Assembly (NCBI GenBank): GCA_026545765.1
Contig: CM048840.1
Span: 25,052,765 to 25,116,764, forward strand
DNA: 64,000 bases
From: Plantago major
Lineage: Eukaryota; Streptophyta; Magnoliopsida; Lamiales; Plantaginaceae
Reading direction: 5' to 3'
The translations under genes and the position numbers were made by a program. Positions 22,729 to 33,450 of the stretch are shown piece by piece; the first letter of the stretch is position 1, and each line of letters opens with the position of its first letter. The notes beneath the pieces were generated by a model, which did no database searches, was not told where the DNA came from, and saw only the letters and a program-made list of their open reading frames with translations.

Positions 22729-22736
22729 TATAAATA
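22729..22736 (+). promoter_or_regulatory. plus-strand TATA box at the end of pol
   Basis: TTCTATAAATACTCC is followed by a C/T-rich leader-like stretch (22740-22790). It points into the integrase region on the antisense strand. A promoter role is inferred from composition only. Confidence 0.35.
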
Positions 22737-22793
22737 CTCCGAATCCCTCTTAGCCTTGGTCGTGCAAATCCAACTTCCAATTTCCATATCTAT

Positions 22794-23981
22794 TCAATAG
22801 CAAGAAGATGATTTCTTGAATCCTTCCCACTTGGGCTTGAGTTTTCCAATATTGTTCAAAATGTCGGCTCGTCGAAGCACCAGGTCTCCGATTTGCAAGT
22901 TAGCCGCTCGAACATTCCTGTTGTAGGTTCGGGCAGCAGTTGCCTGATACCTATGGATATTCGCCAGTGCCTCAGACCTTTTCTGTTCGAGCAAGTCTAG
23001 GTCGGATATCCGAGCTTCTCGGTTTGCATTGCCTTCGAATTCTTGGATCCTCAAAGTCTCAACGGCAATCTCAGACGGTATGACTGCCTCCGAACCATAT
23101 ACCAAGGAGAATGGAGTTTCTTTGGTCGCAGTCCGTGGAGTGGTGCGATGAGCCCATAGCACGCCTTCCAGGTCGTCTGCCCAGCTTTCTCGGGAAGTTC
23201 TCAAACGCTTCTCCAGGATTTTGACTATTGTCTTGTTTGTGGATTCAGCCTGACCATTGGCTTGTGGGTATCCGACGGATGTGAAACGTTGTTCGATTTT
23301 GAAGGAGGCAAGCCATTCCTTGAGCCTACTGCCTGAGAACTGAGCGCCGTTATCCGAGACTAGAACTCTTGGTAGGCCGAAGCGGCAAATGATATTCTTC
23401 CAAATGAAGATCCGCACTCGACTTTCCGTGATAGTCACTACAGCCTCCGCTTCTACCCACTTGGTAAAATATTCTACCGCCACAATGAGAAATTTTTTCT
23501 GTTGGGTACCCCTCGGAAATGGTCCGACAATGTCGATACCCCACTGATCGAACGGACACGCTATGATTGACGGAATCATAGGGTTCGTCGGACGATGTGG
23601 GATGTTTGCGTAATATTGGCAATCCTGACATCTCCGGGCGTGGTCGGCGGAATCTTTACCGATGGTAGGCCAATAGTAGCCTTGTCGTATGATTTTCTGG
23701 GCGAGAGTCCTCCCCCCGGAATGACTCCCGACTTAGTTGTATCTCTTCCAAGACGGTTTGTGCTTCTCATGGGTTCAAACATCTCAGGTGAGTCCCGGAA
23801 AAAGATCTCTTGTACAAATCGTCACCCATTATAAAGTATCTATTTGCTCGGCATTGCACACTCCTTGATTCTTTCGGATCGACTGGCAAAGATCCGTCCT
23901 TGAGATAGTTAAAAATTTCAGTCATCCAGTTTCTTCCCGTGTCAAGTATCATGACCGCCGAACTGGAACTCATGACGGATG
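22794..23981 (-). pseudogene. integrase of the Tat element (broken)
   Basis: The core frame (23579-22794) has all three catalytic residues in context: Asp in DQWGIDIVGPFP, Asp in VSDNGAQFSG and Glu in ANGQAESTNK, then an HRTTPRTATKETPFSLVYG tail. Upstream pieces at 23973-23576 in other frames hold the zinc-finger region, so at least two frameshifts separate it from the core. Integrase inserts the DNA copy into the genome. The end of the frame at about 22794 marks the end of pol; no chromodomain is seen, as expected for the Tat lineage. Confidence 0.9.
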
Positions 23982-23983
23982 AG

Positions 23984-24850
23984 TCAGTAATGGTGAGTAG
24001 GATTACTCTCCTTCAGAGTCATCAGAGCAGATGCGTATTTTGCCAAGGCATCAGCTCTATCGTTCCAAGCTCTATCAAACTTTTCCAAGGTGAATTCCTC
24101 GAAGTGGCTGGCCTCATTCTTGAGTAGCTCAAGATACTTGATCATCGAAGGACCTTTTGTAGCAAAAGTTCCTGAAAATTGGGCCTCGACGAGCTGTGAG
24201 TCCGTGTAAGCTTTGACCTTCCGGGCTTGGAGTGACTTGGCTAGACGCAGCCCCACTAAAAGTGCCTCATACTCAGCCTCATTATTGGTAACTTTGAACT
24301 CCAAGGAAATCGCATAGTCGAGTTCCGCGCCATCCGGGCTCTTAAGGTAGATTCCGATTCCTCCCACTCTTCCAGTGGAAGAACCATCCACTTCCAATGT
24401 CCAGATATCGGAAGGATGTTTTTGGGTTTGGAGATCTCCTGCGAGCTGCTGAGGTTCCGCTCTTGGTTCATCCCCTTCCATGATTTCCGTTCTGATGTTG
24501 TCAGCACTGGAGTTTCTGGGAACATCACCAAGTAGAAACATCGGGTTGACCCGAGTTTCCCCATCTGACAAAGGAAAGGGCCGATTGATGAACTGGGCTT
24601 CCTCGAGGTTTTCCGGGTTGAACTTTGGCGGAACTGGCTTTCGGACAATATGCTTGGTGATTAAGCACTCGAGCACCTGCTTGTCAGGGACTTTCTCTGA
24701 ATCCTTCTCTGGATAATCCGCTAAGAAGTCGGCGAGGACTTGAGCCTTTTTGGCTGACGGAGCCTGGTAGCAAATGTCGTATTCGCTTAGCTCGATCGCC
24801 CACTTAGAGAGTCGTCCTGATTGGTCGGGCTTTCCTAGGACCTGTTTCAA
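23984..24850 (-). pseudogene. archaeal-type RNase H of the Tat element
   Basis: An open stretch of 288 residues starts with the tether region (SKWAIELSEYDICYQ, ADFLADYPEKD) and ends with a second RNase H domain. Its catalytic acidic residues are seen in TLEVDGSSTGRVGGIG, NNEAEYEALLVGLRLA, AYTDSQLVEAQF and WNDRADALAKYAS. This extra RNase H, placed after the retroviral one, is characteristic of Tat-lineage elements. This domain itself is open; the polyprotein around it is broken. Confidence 0.9.
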
Positions 24851-24869
24851 AGGTTCCAGATTAGTACCA

Positions 24870-25255
24870 CTATTTTGTGAGACTTAAAATATGGTTTCAA
24901 CCGTCAAGTGTAAACCAGAGCATACGCAAATTTCTCAATCTTCACATATCTTGTCTCCGCCCCGGCAAGGGCTTTACTAAGATAGTAGATTGGCAAATGA
25001 TCATTTGCTTGAATCCGCACTAGTACGGAACTCATTGCCTCTTCCGTGATTGCTAGGTAGAGGTAGAGTGGTTCTCCTTCCAAGGGTTTGGAGAGCAGCA
25101 GAGGGGAATGGAGGTACTTTTTCAAATTTTCAAAAGCCTCAGAACATTCCGCGGTCCACTCAAAGCTCTCTCCCTTCCGGAGGATTTTGAAGAACGGAAG
25201 GTTCTTTTCTGCAGACGAGAACGAAACGACTTAAGGACATTAGACGCCTAATAAG
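24870..25255 (-). pseudogene. retroviral-type RNase H and connection of the Tat element
   Basis: After the RT frame stops (25256), changed frames give LPFFKILRKG and FEWTAECSEAFENLKKYL, then frame 25125-24904 with PLYLYLAITEEAMSSVLVR and PIYYLSKALAGAETRY. This is the first RNase H of the gypsy pol. At least one stop and one frameshift separate it from RT. Confidence 0.85.
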
Positions 25256-26527
25256 TCATTGTACCTCGTTGAGGTTCTTCGGATGGGGCAAATCTAGGAT
25301 TGCCTTGATCTTCTCAGGATTTGCACTTATCCCTCTTTCTGTGACCATGTATCCCAGAAACTTTCCTCCTTTCACCCCGAACGTACACTTTTCGGGGTTC
25401 AACTTCATTCCATACTTCCGAAGAATGGAAAAGCAATTGTTGAGATGCTCAATATGCTCTTCCTCAGTCTTACTTTTAACAAGCATATCATCTACGTAGA
25501 CTTCCATAGTCTTGCCCAACTCCTCCTTGAACATTTTATTCACCAACCGCTGATATGTAGCTCCCGCATTTTTCAACCCGAATGGCATCACCTTGAAACA
25601 GTACACTCCTCCTGCCACGAAGAAGGCTGTTTTCTTGATGTCGTCCTTGGCCATCCGGATTTGATAGAAGCCCTGATATGCGTCCATGAAGCTTAGGAGC
25701 GCACATCCCGCGGTAGAATCTACCAACTGGTCTATGCGAGGTAGGGGATAAGGATCCTTTGGACAAAACTTGTTGAGCCTTGTGAAGTCATTGCACATCC
25801 TCCACTTTCCTAGGGCCTTCTCGACGAGTACTACATTACAAACCCAGTCCGAGTATCTAACTTCTTCAATGTGCCTGGCTTTCAAGAGCCGGTCAACTTC
25901 CGTAGATATGATTGCGTCCTTGACTGGGCCAAAGTCTTTCCTCTTCTGTCGGATATATTTGATCGAGGGATCCATGTTCAGACGGTGAACAGTGATTCTC
26001 GGATCTATTCCCTTCAAATCATCAGTACTCCAAGCAAATACATCCATGTTGTCTCGGAGACAAGCAATAAGTTTCATCTCCACTTCTGTGCTCATCTCTG
26101 TTCCGATTCTAGTCTTCTTATCCAGGCTTCCAACAACAATCTCAATTTCCTTGAGAGTTTCGTGAGGCTCGATCCGTGCAGTTCTAGGGAACTTCTCCTT
26201 CTGGCTTCCTACCCCTATCTGCGGATTCTCCTGTTTGGGCGGGAGAACAACTCTCGGATCGGAGGTCACCGTGACTGCCAAAACGGGGGCAGATGCCCTT
26301 CTCGTGGACATAATGTAACACTCCCAAGCTTCTCGGATGTTTCCTACCTCTTCTCCTACTCCGAAGGGAGTTGGAAATTTCATTCTGTTGTGTAAGGTGG
26401 ATGAAATAGCCCGGAATTGATTGAGTCCTGGGCGCCCAAAGATGGCGTTATAGTCGAAGGTCCGATCAACCACGACAAATCGGACCGACTGTGTTACCCT
26501 GGCCGGGAAGGTTCCGAGTGAAACGTG
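25256..26527 (-). pseudogene. reverse transcriptase of the Tat element
   Basis: The open frame carries the end of protease (FDYNAIFGRPGLNQF), a linker, then RT motifs: LVEKALGKWRMCNDFTRLN, DAYQGFYQIRMA, KVMPFGLKNAGATYQRLVN, catalytic YVDDMLVKSK and FLGYMVTERGI. The RT domain is complete and continuous. It stops at 25256-25258 (TGA) directly after LNEVQ, within the RT-to-RNase H connection. Confidence 0.92.
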
Positions 26528-26864
26528 TATGTAACGTAACACTTCCTAGTGGTCGAACAGTTCCTCCTCCAAACCCTAGTATAGAGGTGTGAACTCTGTC
26601 ATATCGGATTCTTCCCAACTCCATCTGATCTAGTGTCCTCTTAGAGATGATATTCGAAGAACTCCCGGTATCCACCAGAATTTTGTTCACTCGATAAGTC
26701 GCGATGGTCAATGAAACTACATCCGGGTCATCAATCTCCTCGCCTCCTGCCGTAGGAGGGGGGATTTCGCTATCGTCGAAAGATATTGCATTTGTTCCTC
26801 GAATCGCGGGGGCACCGTACGCCCTATCATTGTTCCGAAGGTTTTGGGCGGTCCGCTCTCGCAT
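26466..26864 (-). pseudogene. aspartic protease of the Tat element (frameshifted)
   Basis: The active-site motif reads NKILVDTGSSSNIIS, followed by LGFGGGTVRPLGSV. The continuation (RYIHVSLGTFPARVTQ) is in the RT frame. Compared with copy 1 (about 90-120) this copy has four extra bases near 26527-26536, which shift the frame. The protease would cleave the gag-pol polyprotein. Confidence 0.88.
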
Positions 26865-26949
26865 TCTGCTATCACCTCCGGAGGGTCCGCTGCGATAGTG
26901 TTGATCACTCCGCAGACGGAGGGTTCTCCATTTCGCCTCATCGCCAGAT

Positions 26950-28807
26950 TCGCATTTAATGTCCTTCCATGCGTGGCGGATAGCCTACTGGCGGAGGTGG
27001 CAAAGATAGTGGGCGAGGTGGTGGGTCAGCAGCGTTATCCTCCCTCCTCCGCTCCGTTCTATCGTGCCTGGAGGGCTCGTCCGCATATATGTGCTCCTTC
27101 AACTTGCCTTCTCTCACCAGGTGTTCGACCTGCATTTTAATCGGATACGACGTCGGCCTCATGGCCTTCGCTCTTGTGAAACTTGCAGATCCTTCGCATT
27201 TGATTTCTCCGATTATGGGATGGCTTTGGCCATTGGATGTCCAACTTTTTCTCAACAATAGTGGCCAAGATGTCGGATCTCGGCTTATTGAGGCGCGTGT
27301 AGTCCGCAAATCTCCTGGGCGGACTCCTCTCCCTGTAAATGCCTTTGTCTCTGTGATCTTTCTTCGGGTCAAACTTCCCCTGGCGTTGCTCTTGTCTTTG
27401 CGGTTCCTTTCCCTTCCTCGATCCTGCTGGGACTGGTACGTTCCTTCGGTATTCTTCTCCGTACATCACCTCCTCACAAATGTCATCCAAGTGCTTTTCG
27501 CTCCTCACTTTCTGACTAGAGAGCTTCCTCCGCAGCTCGGAGTTGTAAGTATTAGCGCATACAATGGACCCGTTCTTTAATACTATGGGGCTCAACTCGA
27601 GTACTTCCGTAAGCGATCTAGGAAAGTTCAAGATCTTCCTGTTCCCTTTGGATGACTTCGCCAGTGCTCTACAAGACGTTCTTCTTTTTGATTTTCCGAA
27701 CCGTGCTAAGAACTTAGAAGATAGATCTGCATACGACCTTATTGACTTGTTTGGCAAAGTGGTGTACCAATCCATAGCCGTGCCGAAGAGGGTGGATGAG
27801 AACGTAAGGGCTTTAGTATTGTCACTCAGCCCCTTGGAATCCATCTTGTTGTCGTACCTTGTCAGGTGACCCACGGGACAAGTATCCCCGTAGTAGTATT
27901 CCAAGTTCGGAATCACTTGGTCCGAGTTCCTATTTCTTTCCTTTTCCCTCATGATATCATCACACAGAGGGTTTGGTGCACTTGTAGTGATCTGCTCGTG
28001 GTCTTTTACCAGGCGTCCGAGGTTCAGGATTTGGGTTTCTAAAGCTTTTTGTTGGGCGTAGATTTCGTCCGCTGTCATGACCTCTCCTGTCCGTGGATGG
28101 ACTGCGACATCCGCGGGGAGTTCGTCTAGCCGGACAACTGGAATGGTCTCTGCTACATGATCTTTGTCCCTCATGGGAGCTTGTCGCGGACCTCCGGTCG
28201 CTGTTACCTCCTTCTTGGTACTCTCTCCTCCCATTCGGGCTTCCTCACCGAACTTGCAAGGGCGAGGCCCGTTGGTCAAGAAGGTTTCGAAAATCCTCAT
28301 GGGGCAGCTGATCTCCCAACCTCTGTTGGATCGGACGTTGTCTGTTTCTTGACAAGGCGGGCTCCGCTTGAACCGGAGTAACCACTGGCGGAGTGGCTTG
28401 CTGAGGGTGGGCATTGTTAGACCCTAGGCATCCTTGGATAATCGTGAGCAACCTATCAAACTGAGTTTCGCTTAGTCCGAGGTCGCTTGTGCGGACAACG
28501 CGACCATCGGGCATCGTAAACTGTTGACCTGTGGTAGGGCCTTGAGCTTCTGCCGGAGAAGCTCGTGCTACCCCTTCTCCATGGTCCGTAGGCACGATAT
28601 TCACAGGGACGCTTTGGCCTCCTCCAAGCGGGCGTCTCTCCCTCATCCGAGGATGGGTCATGCCCGCCTGCCGCCGATATCTCCTTCCAGCGTTCCTCCC
28701 AGCCCCAGCAGCCCTTCGTCCCCGGGTGGGGGGACGTCCTCGTGGTCGTGGTGGTGGTGTTCCACGCTGCAAAGACTAGTCCGAGCTGTTCGTCTCATTC
28801 TAGCCAT
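26950..28807 (-). pseudogene. gag of the complete Tat element (frameshifted)
   Basis: The ATG at 28807 opens MARMRRTART; an Arg/Pro/Gly-rich N-terminus follows in frame 28772-28245 (RGRPPTRGRRAAGAGRN, LSETQFDRLLTIIQGCLG). The capsid domain lies in frame 28414-27137 (PNLEYYYGDTCPVGHL, AMDWYTTLPNKSIRSYADL, FLARFGKSKR) and ends in a basic, Arg-rich tail. At least two frameshifts occur. At 28560 it has a Glu codon where copy 1 has a stop, so the two copies carry different lesions. Confidence 0.88.
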
Positions 28808-28842
28808 CAGCACAACACAAACACAGATCTTTTTGTAAAGTT

Positions 28843-28858
28843 CCCACAGACGGCGCCA
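28843..28858 (-). other. primer-binding site of the complete Tat element
   Basis: TGGCGCCGTCTGTGGG on the minus strand, three bases from the 5' LTR. It is identical to the site in copy 1 and is the signal that fixes the element's orientation. Confidence 0.82.
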
Positions 28859-28861
28859 AAA

Positions 28862-29766
28862 TGTTGAGGGATAAAACCTCAAACACCAACACTACTACTA
28901 CAAGTAACCTAATCTAAGATCCGCCTCCAACTTGAAGCCCGAGAGAAGGTTTGTACGAGCAAGAGTACCTGAAAGGACTAAGTGGGTGGGGTTAGAATGG
29001 GTTACCCGGATTGTCTAAGTCAATCCGGAAGGAGGCTTTACTCAAAGGAGAGATGAAAGCTCTCAATGCAATAGTAATGGGAAAGGTAATGAAATCAAGG
29101 ATGTTTAGGACTTAGGAGACAACACAATTTCCTAGGGGATTTCCCTTTACCTCAAGGTATTGGACCTTGTGTTATATTTATAGTTATCGTATACTTATGA
29201 AGTAGCTCATAAGATGATGCCAAGTGTATGCCTCATATTTGGACACCAATGCTACCTTTGGCCCATGGCCCATTAGTGAATAGTAATCCAATACTAATTA
29301 ATGGGCTGGGAGGGTAGTTTGGTCCTTTCCCTCTGAGAGTCTTGCTCGCATGTTGGGTCCGTGTAAGTCCCTGACAGATCCGCATGATTGGATGACTCGC
29401 CTTGGGTAACTCTAGTGTCCGGACCTTAGAGTTCCACGGAAGCCTCTCTGGTTCTCACAATACGTTTGGTCTTCTCAGATCGGTGGCGTCGAGATTCTCT
29501 CGTCCCATTTTAGCATCTTAGATGAGCTTGCGGTACTTGGGAGGACCAGGTAACCTTTTGTCTGGCTCGGAAGTCATCCATCTAGCTTGGTCGGACCTAG
29601 CTGAAATGGCGTGCTGACTTGTGAGTACTAGTTGACCTGAGATGATTTCCTTTAGGACGGACCACTCGAAGGTCGGACTAGCTTTGAATGGCTATCTTAG
29701 CCTTGATGCGCTCTAGGACACGCTCTATGGCGCCCTTAACGGATTGGACACATTTCCGTATCAACA
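28862..29766 (-). repeat. 5' LTR of the complete Tat element (905 bp)
   Basis: TG...CA termini; followed by the TSD CTCCT at 29767-29771. It is close to 13761-14682, but with scattered 1-10-base deletions between 29340 and 29525. Confidence 0.95.
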
Positions 29767-29771
29767 CTCCT

Positions 29772-30308
29772 ACTCATTTGGGAATTAGGTTGCCTGGTGT
29801 GGTGTCTGCAGTGGGTTTGGACGTATTGATGGAAGAAAGACAACAGATGGATGAAATTCTTAAACATCATCTACAAGTGGCTGCTAATAGGATGAAACAA
29901 TTTGCTGATAAACAAAGATCTGAGAGGGAATTTGATGTGGGTGATTGGGTTTACATTAAACTCAAGTCTTATAGGAAACTATCAATGAGAAGTTCAAGGG
30001 TATGGAAGCTCCATCCTCAGTATGCAGGGCCATTTCAAGTGGTAGAAAGGATTGGAGCAAGCTTGATTTACCTTTGGATAGTAAGATTCACCCTGTCTTT
30101 CATGTCTCTATTCTCAAGAGCCATGTGGCTGTCAATGCACCTATAGAAGCTATTACAACCCATGGATGCAGAAGGTCATGTTGTTCTGCAACCGGTGTCT
30201 TTAATGGGAAGGAGGATGATTAAGAGAGGCAATGCGGCTACTGTTGAAGTATTGGTGTAGTGGTCTCATCTGCCTGAGTATGAAGGCACATGGGAGGATT
30301 GGTCATTT
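29772..30308 (+). pseudogene. chromovirus integrase C-terminus and chromodomain (part 2, copy A)
   Basis: It continues the frame broken at 13760: THLGIRLPGVVSAVGLDV, FDVGDWVYIKLKSYRKLSM and HPQYAGPFQVVERIGAS. A frameshift near 30050-30080 is followed by SKIHPVFHVSILKSHV. The chromodomain-like end reads ATVEVLV, then TAG, then WSHLPEYEGTWEDW. The TAG replaces the Gln seen in copy B. The sequence breaks off at 30308 into unrelated DNA. Confidence 0.88.
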
Positions 30309-30487
30309 GGCAGTGGGCGAGCTTCTAAAGGCCGGTCGAGTCCGGATATTTTTTAGAGGCCAGGCCCGAGGTCTGCACTGGCCCGAATTGTGCCAGTGCC
30401 CGAGCCAGGTGAACACGGGGCAGCCTGCCCAGAGTTTCCTTTTTCAAAATAAAATGTATTGTATGATTGTTCTGGGAGCAATATGGA

Positions 30488-31460
30488 CATATAAATATAC
30501 TAAACAAAGACCTATATCTCATGTCTCAATAGTAATACATAATGCACAAGTTTAACAGCAAAAGTAGCAATTCTCATTACATGATACAGTGAAATGTTTT
30601 GTCACATCCATACAAATTGTGATAAAAAAGTTCAGAAACCATTGTTAAATCCAACTAATCCTCCAATACTTTGGAGTATATACAATAGTCCGGCATATGT
30701 TTAGCTTTCACGAGTATGTGAATACGAATTCATTTTCGTATTTTTACGTAACCAATCTTCTCATTTACAATCAACATCTTTTGGAGTTGTTCTTGAACGA
30801 ATCTATTTATATGGAAAAATAGAATGTCTGGGGAGCATCCTTCTTAAGATTACAGATTGTCAGGCGAACCTTTGGTTGGTCCAACAACCTTACATGTCAT
30901 GAAAATTCTACGATGTTTTACATTTCTCCATTAAGTACTTCATCATTATAGAGTCAATCTAATGGAAGACTGTCTAATAGAATGATCTAAAAAAACCGAC
31001 AAATATTATAATTATAGCTGCAAACATTATGCATGTTCAGATGAAAACAACGTACTTTTAGTGTGAATAATGTGTAATTTGTGTATAAAATTGATATTGT
31101 TTATTATTTATTAGTTTTGTCCTTGTGGGGTAGCTTCGTCTTTTCAGTATTGTCTATTATTTATTAGTTTTGGACGACTAAAAATGTTAAATGTTTTACA
31201 GGACGAATGGAGTGGTAAATAATTTACTAAACGAAGACTATGAAAGTAGGAGGATGATGATATTTTATATTTTCTTACTAAAAAAGATAAAAAGGTAAAT
31301 AAATTTTTTAGACTTACGTCTACCATAATACAAATCAAAGGTGAATGCATAAGTCCCTCCTATGAATTTACTTGATAAGTTGATATACAAGTATATAAAA
31401 AGTATACATTCATTACCTAATATGAAGTGTAAATTTATATAAACATTACAAGGATGTCAG

Positions 31461-31462
<2 letters not shown>
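30488..31462. repeat. 975-bp direct repeat, copy 1
   Basis: Nearly identical to 31725-32699 (offset 1237), with only a few substitutions. It is AT-rich and has no coding capacity that I recognise. It starts CATATAAATATACTAAAC and ends AAGGATGTCAGAT. Confidence 0.92.
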
Positions 31463-31492
<30 letters not shown>

Positions 31493-31560
31493 AGATGTAT
31501 ATATATGTATATGTATATACATATATATATATATAAGTGTGTGTGTAGATGTATATATAC

Positions 31561-31591
<31 letters not shown>

Positions 31592-31612
31592 CATATACAT
31601 ATGTATATATAC

Positions 31613-31678
<66 letters not shown>

Positions 31679-31680
31679 GA
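31454..31680. repeat. palindromic TA/TG/CA microsatellite
   Basis: Runs of (TA)n, (TG)n and (CA)n. The part about 31537-31630 is a near-perfect inverted repeat around 31584: GTGTGTAGATGTATATATAC on the left is mirrored by GTATATATACATCTACACAC on the right. Confidence 0.9.
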
Positions 31681-31681
31681 T

Positions 31682-31765
31682 TGAGTCATGAGATATAGGT
31701 TTTTGTTTAGTATATTTATATGTCCATATAAATATACTAAACAAAGACCAATATCTTATGTCTCA
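31682..31765. repeat. inverted repeat at the junction of the direct repeats
   Basis: Arms of about 41 bases (31682-31722 and 31725-31765) with few mismatches meet at TGTCCATA. The right arm is the start of direct-repeat copy 2, so the left arm is an inverted copy of the repeat start. Confidence 0.8.
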
Positions 31766-32699
31766 ATAGTAATACATAATGCACAAGTTTAACAGCAAAA
31801 GTAGCAATTCTCATTACATGATACAGTGAAATGTTTTGTCACATCCATACAAATTGTGATAAAAAAGTTCAGAAACCATTGTTAAATCCAACTAATCCTC
31901 CAATACTTTGGAGTATGTACAATAGTCCGGCATATGTTTAGCTTTCACGAGTTTGTGAATACGAATTCATTTTCGTATTTTTACGTAACCAATCTTCTCA
32001 TTTACAATCAACATCTTTTGGAGTTGTTCTTGAACGAATCTATTTATATGGAAAAATAGAATGTCTGGGGAGCGTCCTTCTTAAGATTACAGATTGTCAG
32101 GCGAACCTTTGGTTGGTCCAACAACCTTACATGTCATGAAAATTCTACGATGTTTTACATTTCTCCATTTAGTACTTCATCATTATAGAGTCAATCTAAT
32201 GGAAGACTGTCTAATAGAATGATCTAAAAAACCCGACAAATATTATAATTATAGTTGCAAACATTATGCATGTTCAGATGAAAACAACGTACTTTTAGTG
32301 TGAATAATGTGTAATTTGTGTATAAAATTGATATTGTTTATTATTTATTAGTTTTGGCCTTGTGGGGTAGCTTCGTCTTTTCAGTATTGTCTATTATTTA
32401 TTAGTTTTGGACGACTAAAAATGTTAAATGTTTTACAGGACGAATGGAGTGGTAAATAATTTACTAAACGAAGACTATGAAAGTAGGAGGATGATGATAT
32501 TTTATATTTTCTTACTAAAAAAGATAAAAAGGTAAATAAATTTTTTAGACTTACGTCTACCATAATACAAATCAAAGGTGAATGCATAAGTCCCTCCTAT
32601 GAATTTACTTGATAAGTTGATATACAAGTATATGAAAAGTATACATTCATTACCTAATATGAAGTGTAAATTTATATAAACATTACAAGGATGTCAGAT
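31725..32699. repeat. 975-bp direct repeat, copy 2
   Basis: Second copy of 30488-31462, followed by another TA/CA microsatellite (32700-32925) that differs in detail from the first. Confidence 0.92.
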
Positions 32700-32925
32700 C
32701 TATATTTAACTATATATATATATGTGTATATACATATATGTACATATATATGTATATACACATATACATATATACATATACATATATATATGTATATACA
32801 TATATACATATATATATACATATACATATATATATGTATATATGTATATGTGTATATATATATATATATGTATATGTGTATACACATATACATCTATATA
32901 TGTATATGTATATACAAAAAAATAT
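32700..32925. repeat. TA/CA/TG microsatellite
   Basis: Mixed ATAC/GTAT-type dinucleotide DNA with many short palindromes. Confidence 0.85.
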
Positions 32926-33082
32926 AGTGGGTGCATATATACTACGGGCCGGGCCGGGCCCATAGGCTTGAAGGACGGGCTCGGGCCCACAGTCCTAGAA
33001 TTATGTCCAAGCCCGGCCATGGTTGACTACGGGCCGGGCTAAAACCCGTTGATCGGGCCGGGTTGGCTAATTGCCATCCCTA

Positions 33083-33399
33083 TATGGAAGCTCAGTCCTC
33101 AGTATGCAGGGCCATTTGTAGTGGTAGAAAGGATTGGAGCAAGCTTGATTTACCTGTGGATAGTAAGATTCACCCTGTCTTTCATGTCTCTATTCTCAAG
33201 AGCCATGTGGTTGTCAATGCACCTATAGCAGCTATTACAACCCATGGATGCAAAAGGTCATGTTGTTCTGCAACCGGTATCTTTAATGGGAAGGAGGATG
33301 ATTAAGAGAGGCAATACGGCCACTGTTGAAGTATTGGTGCAGTGGTCTCATCTGCCCGAGTATGAAGGCACATGGGAGGATTGGTACAACCTGATATAA
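33083..33399 (+). pseudogene. chromovirus pol end, copy B, with natural stop
   Basis: It repeats 30001-30308 with a few differences and continues to the genuine end: ATVEVLVQWSHLPEYEGTWE, then DWYNLI and TAA at 33397-33399. The VLVQW...TWEDW pattern is a chromodomain core, which targets integration to chromatin in chromoviruses. Here the Gln codon is CAG, whereas copy A has TAG. It is followed by the PPT and LTR, so copy B is the part joined to the real 3' end. Confidence 0.88.
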
Positions 33400-33434
33400 G
33401 CTTTTCCATATGTGGAGGCTTGGGGACAAGCGTC

Positions 33435-33450
33435 AAAAGAAGGAGTGAAA
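33435..33450 (+). other. polypurine tract of the chromovirus
   Basis: AAAAGAAGGAGTGAAA directly precedes the LTR start TGTTATCGAG. Confidence 0.8.

Larger units (their letters stand above)
13761..29766 (-). mobile_element. complete Tat-lineage Ty3/gypsy element (Retand/Grande-like), 16.0 kb
   Basis: Minus-strand order is 5' LTR (28862-29766), PBS (28843-28858), gag, protease, RT, RNase H, a second archaeal-type RNase H, integrase, a long 8-kb region, PPT and 3' LTR (13761-14682). It is flanked by a 5-bp TSD. The double RNase H and a long pol-to-3'LTR spacer with an opposite-strand gene are hallmarks of the Tat lineage (Ogre, Retand, Grande); the assignment rests on these. Length without the nested MULE is about 13.2 kb. 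All its genes carry frameshifts or stops, so it could move only in trans. Confidence 0.93.
30309..33082. mobile_element. hAT-like, repeat-rich insertion between two copies of the pol end
   Basis: The right end, read on the minus strand, is TAGGGATGGCAATTAGCC followed by CCCGGCCCG-rich DNA, the typical terminus of plant hAT elements. The left end (30309-30440) is also rich in GGCCCG motifs, but shows no matching TIR. Between them lie two 975-bp direct repeats and AT microsatellites. Because the same pol segment abuts both sides, no clean 8-bp TSD can be drawn. Classification is tentative. Confidence 0.5.

Noticed and set aside
31446..31691. Open frames of alternating Tyr/Ile/Thr/His and Val/Cys
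   Set aside because: Translations of TA/TG/CA microsatellites.
30488..32699. The 975-bp direct repeats as LTRs of a small retrotransposon
   Set aside because: No TG...CA termini, no PBS or PPT, and only a microsatellite between them.
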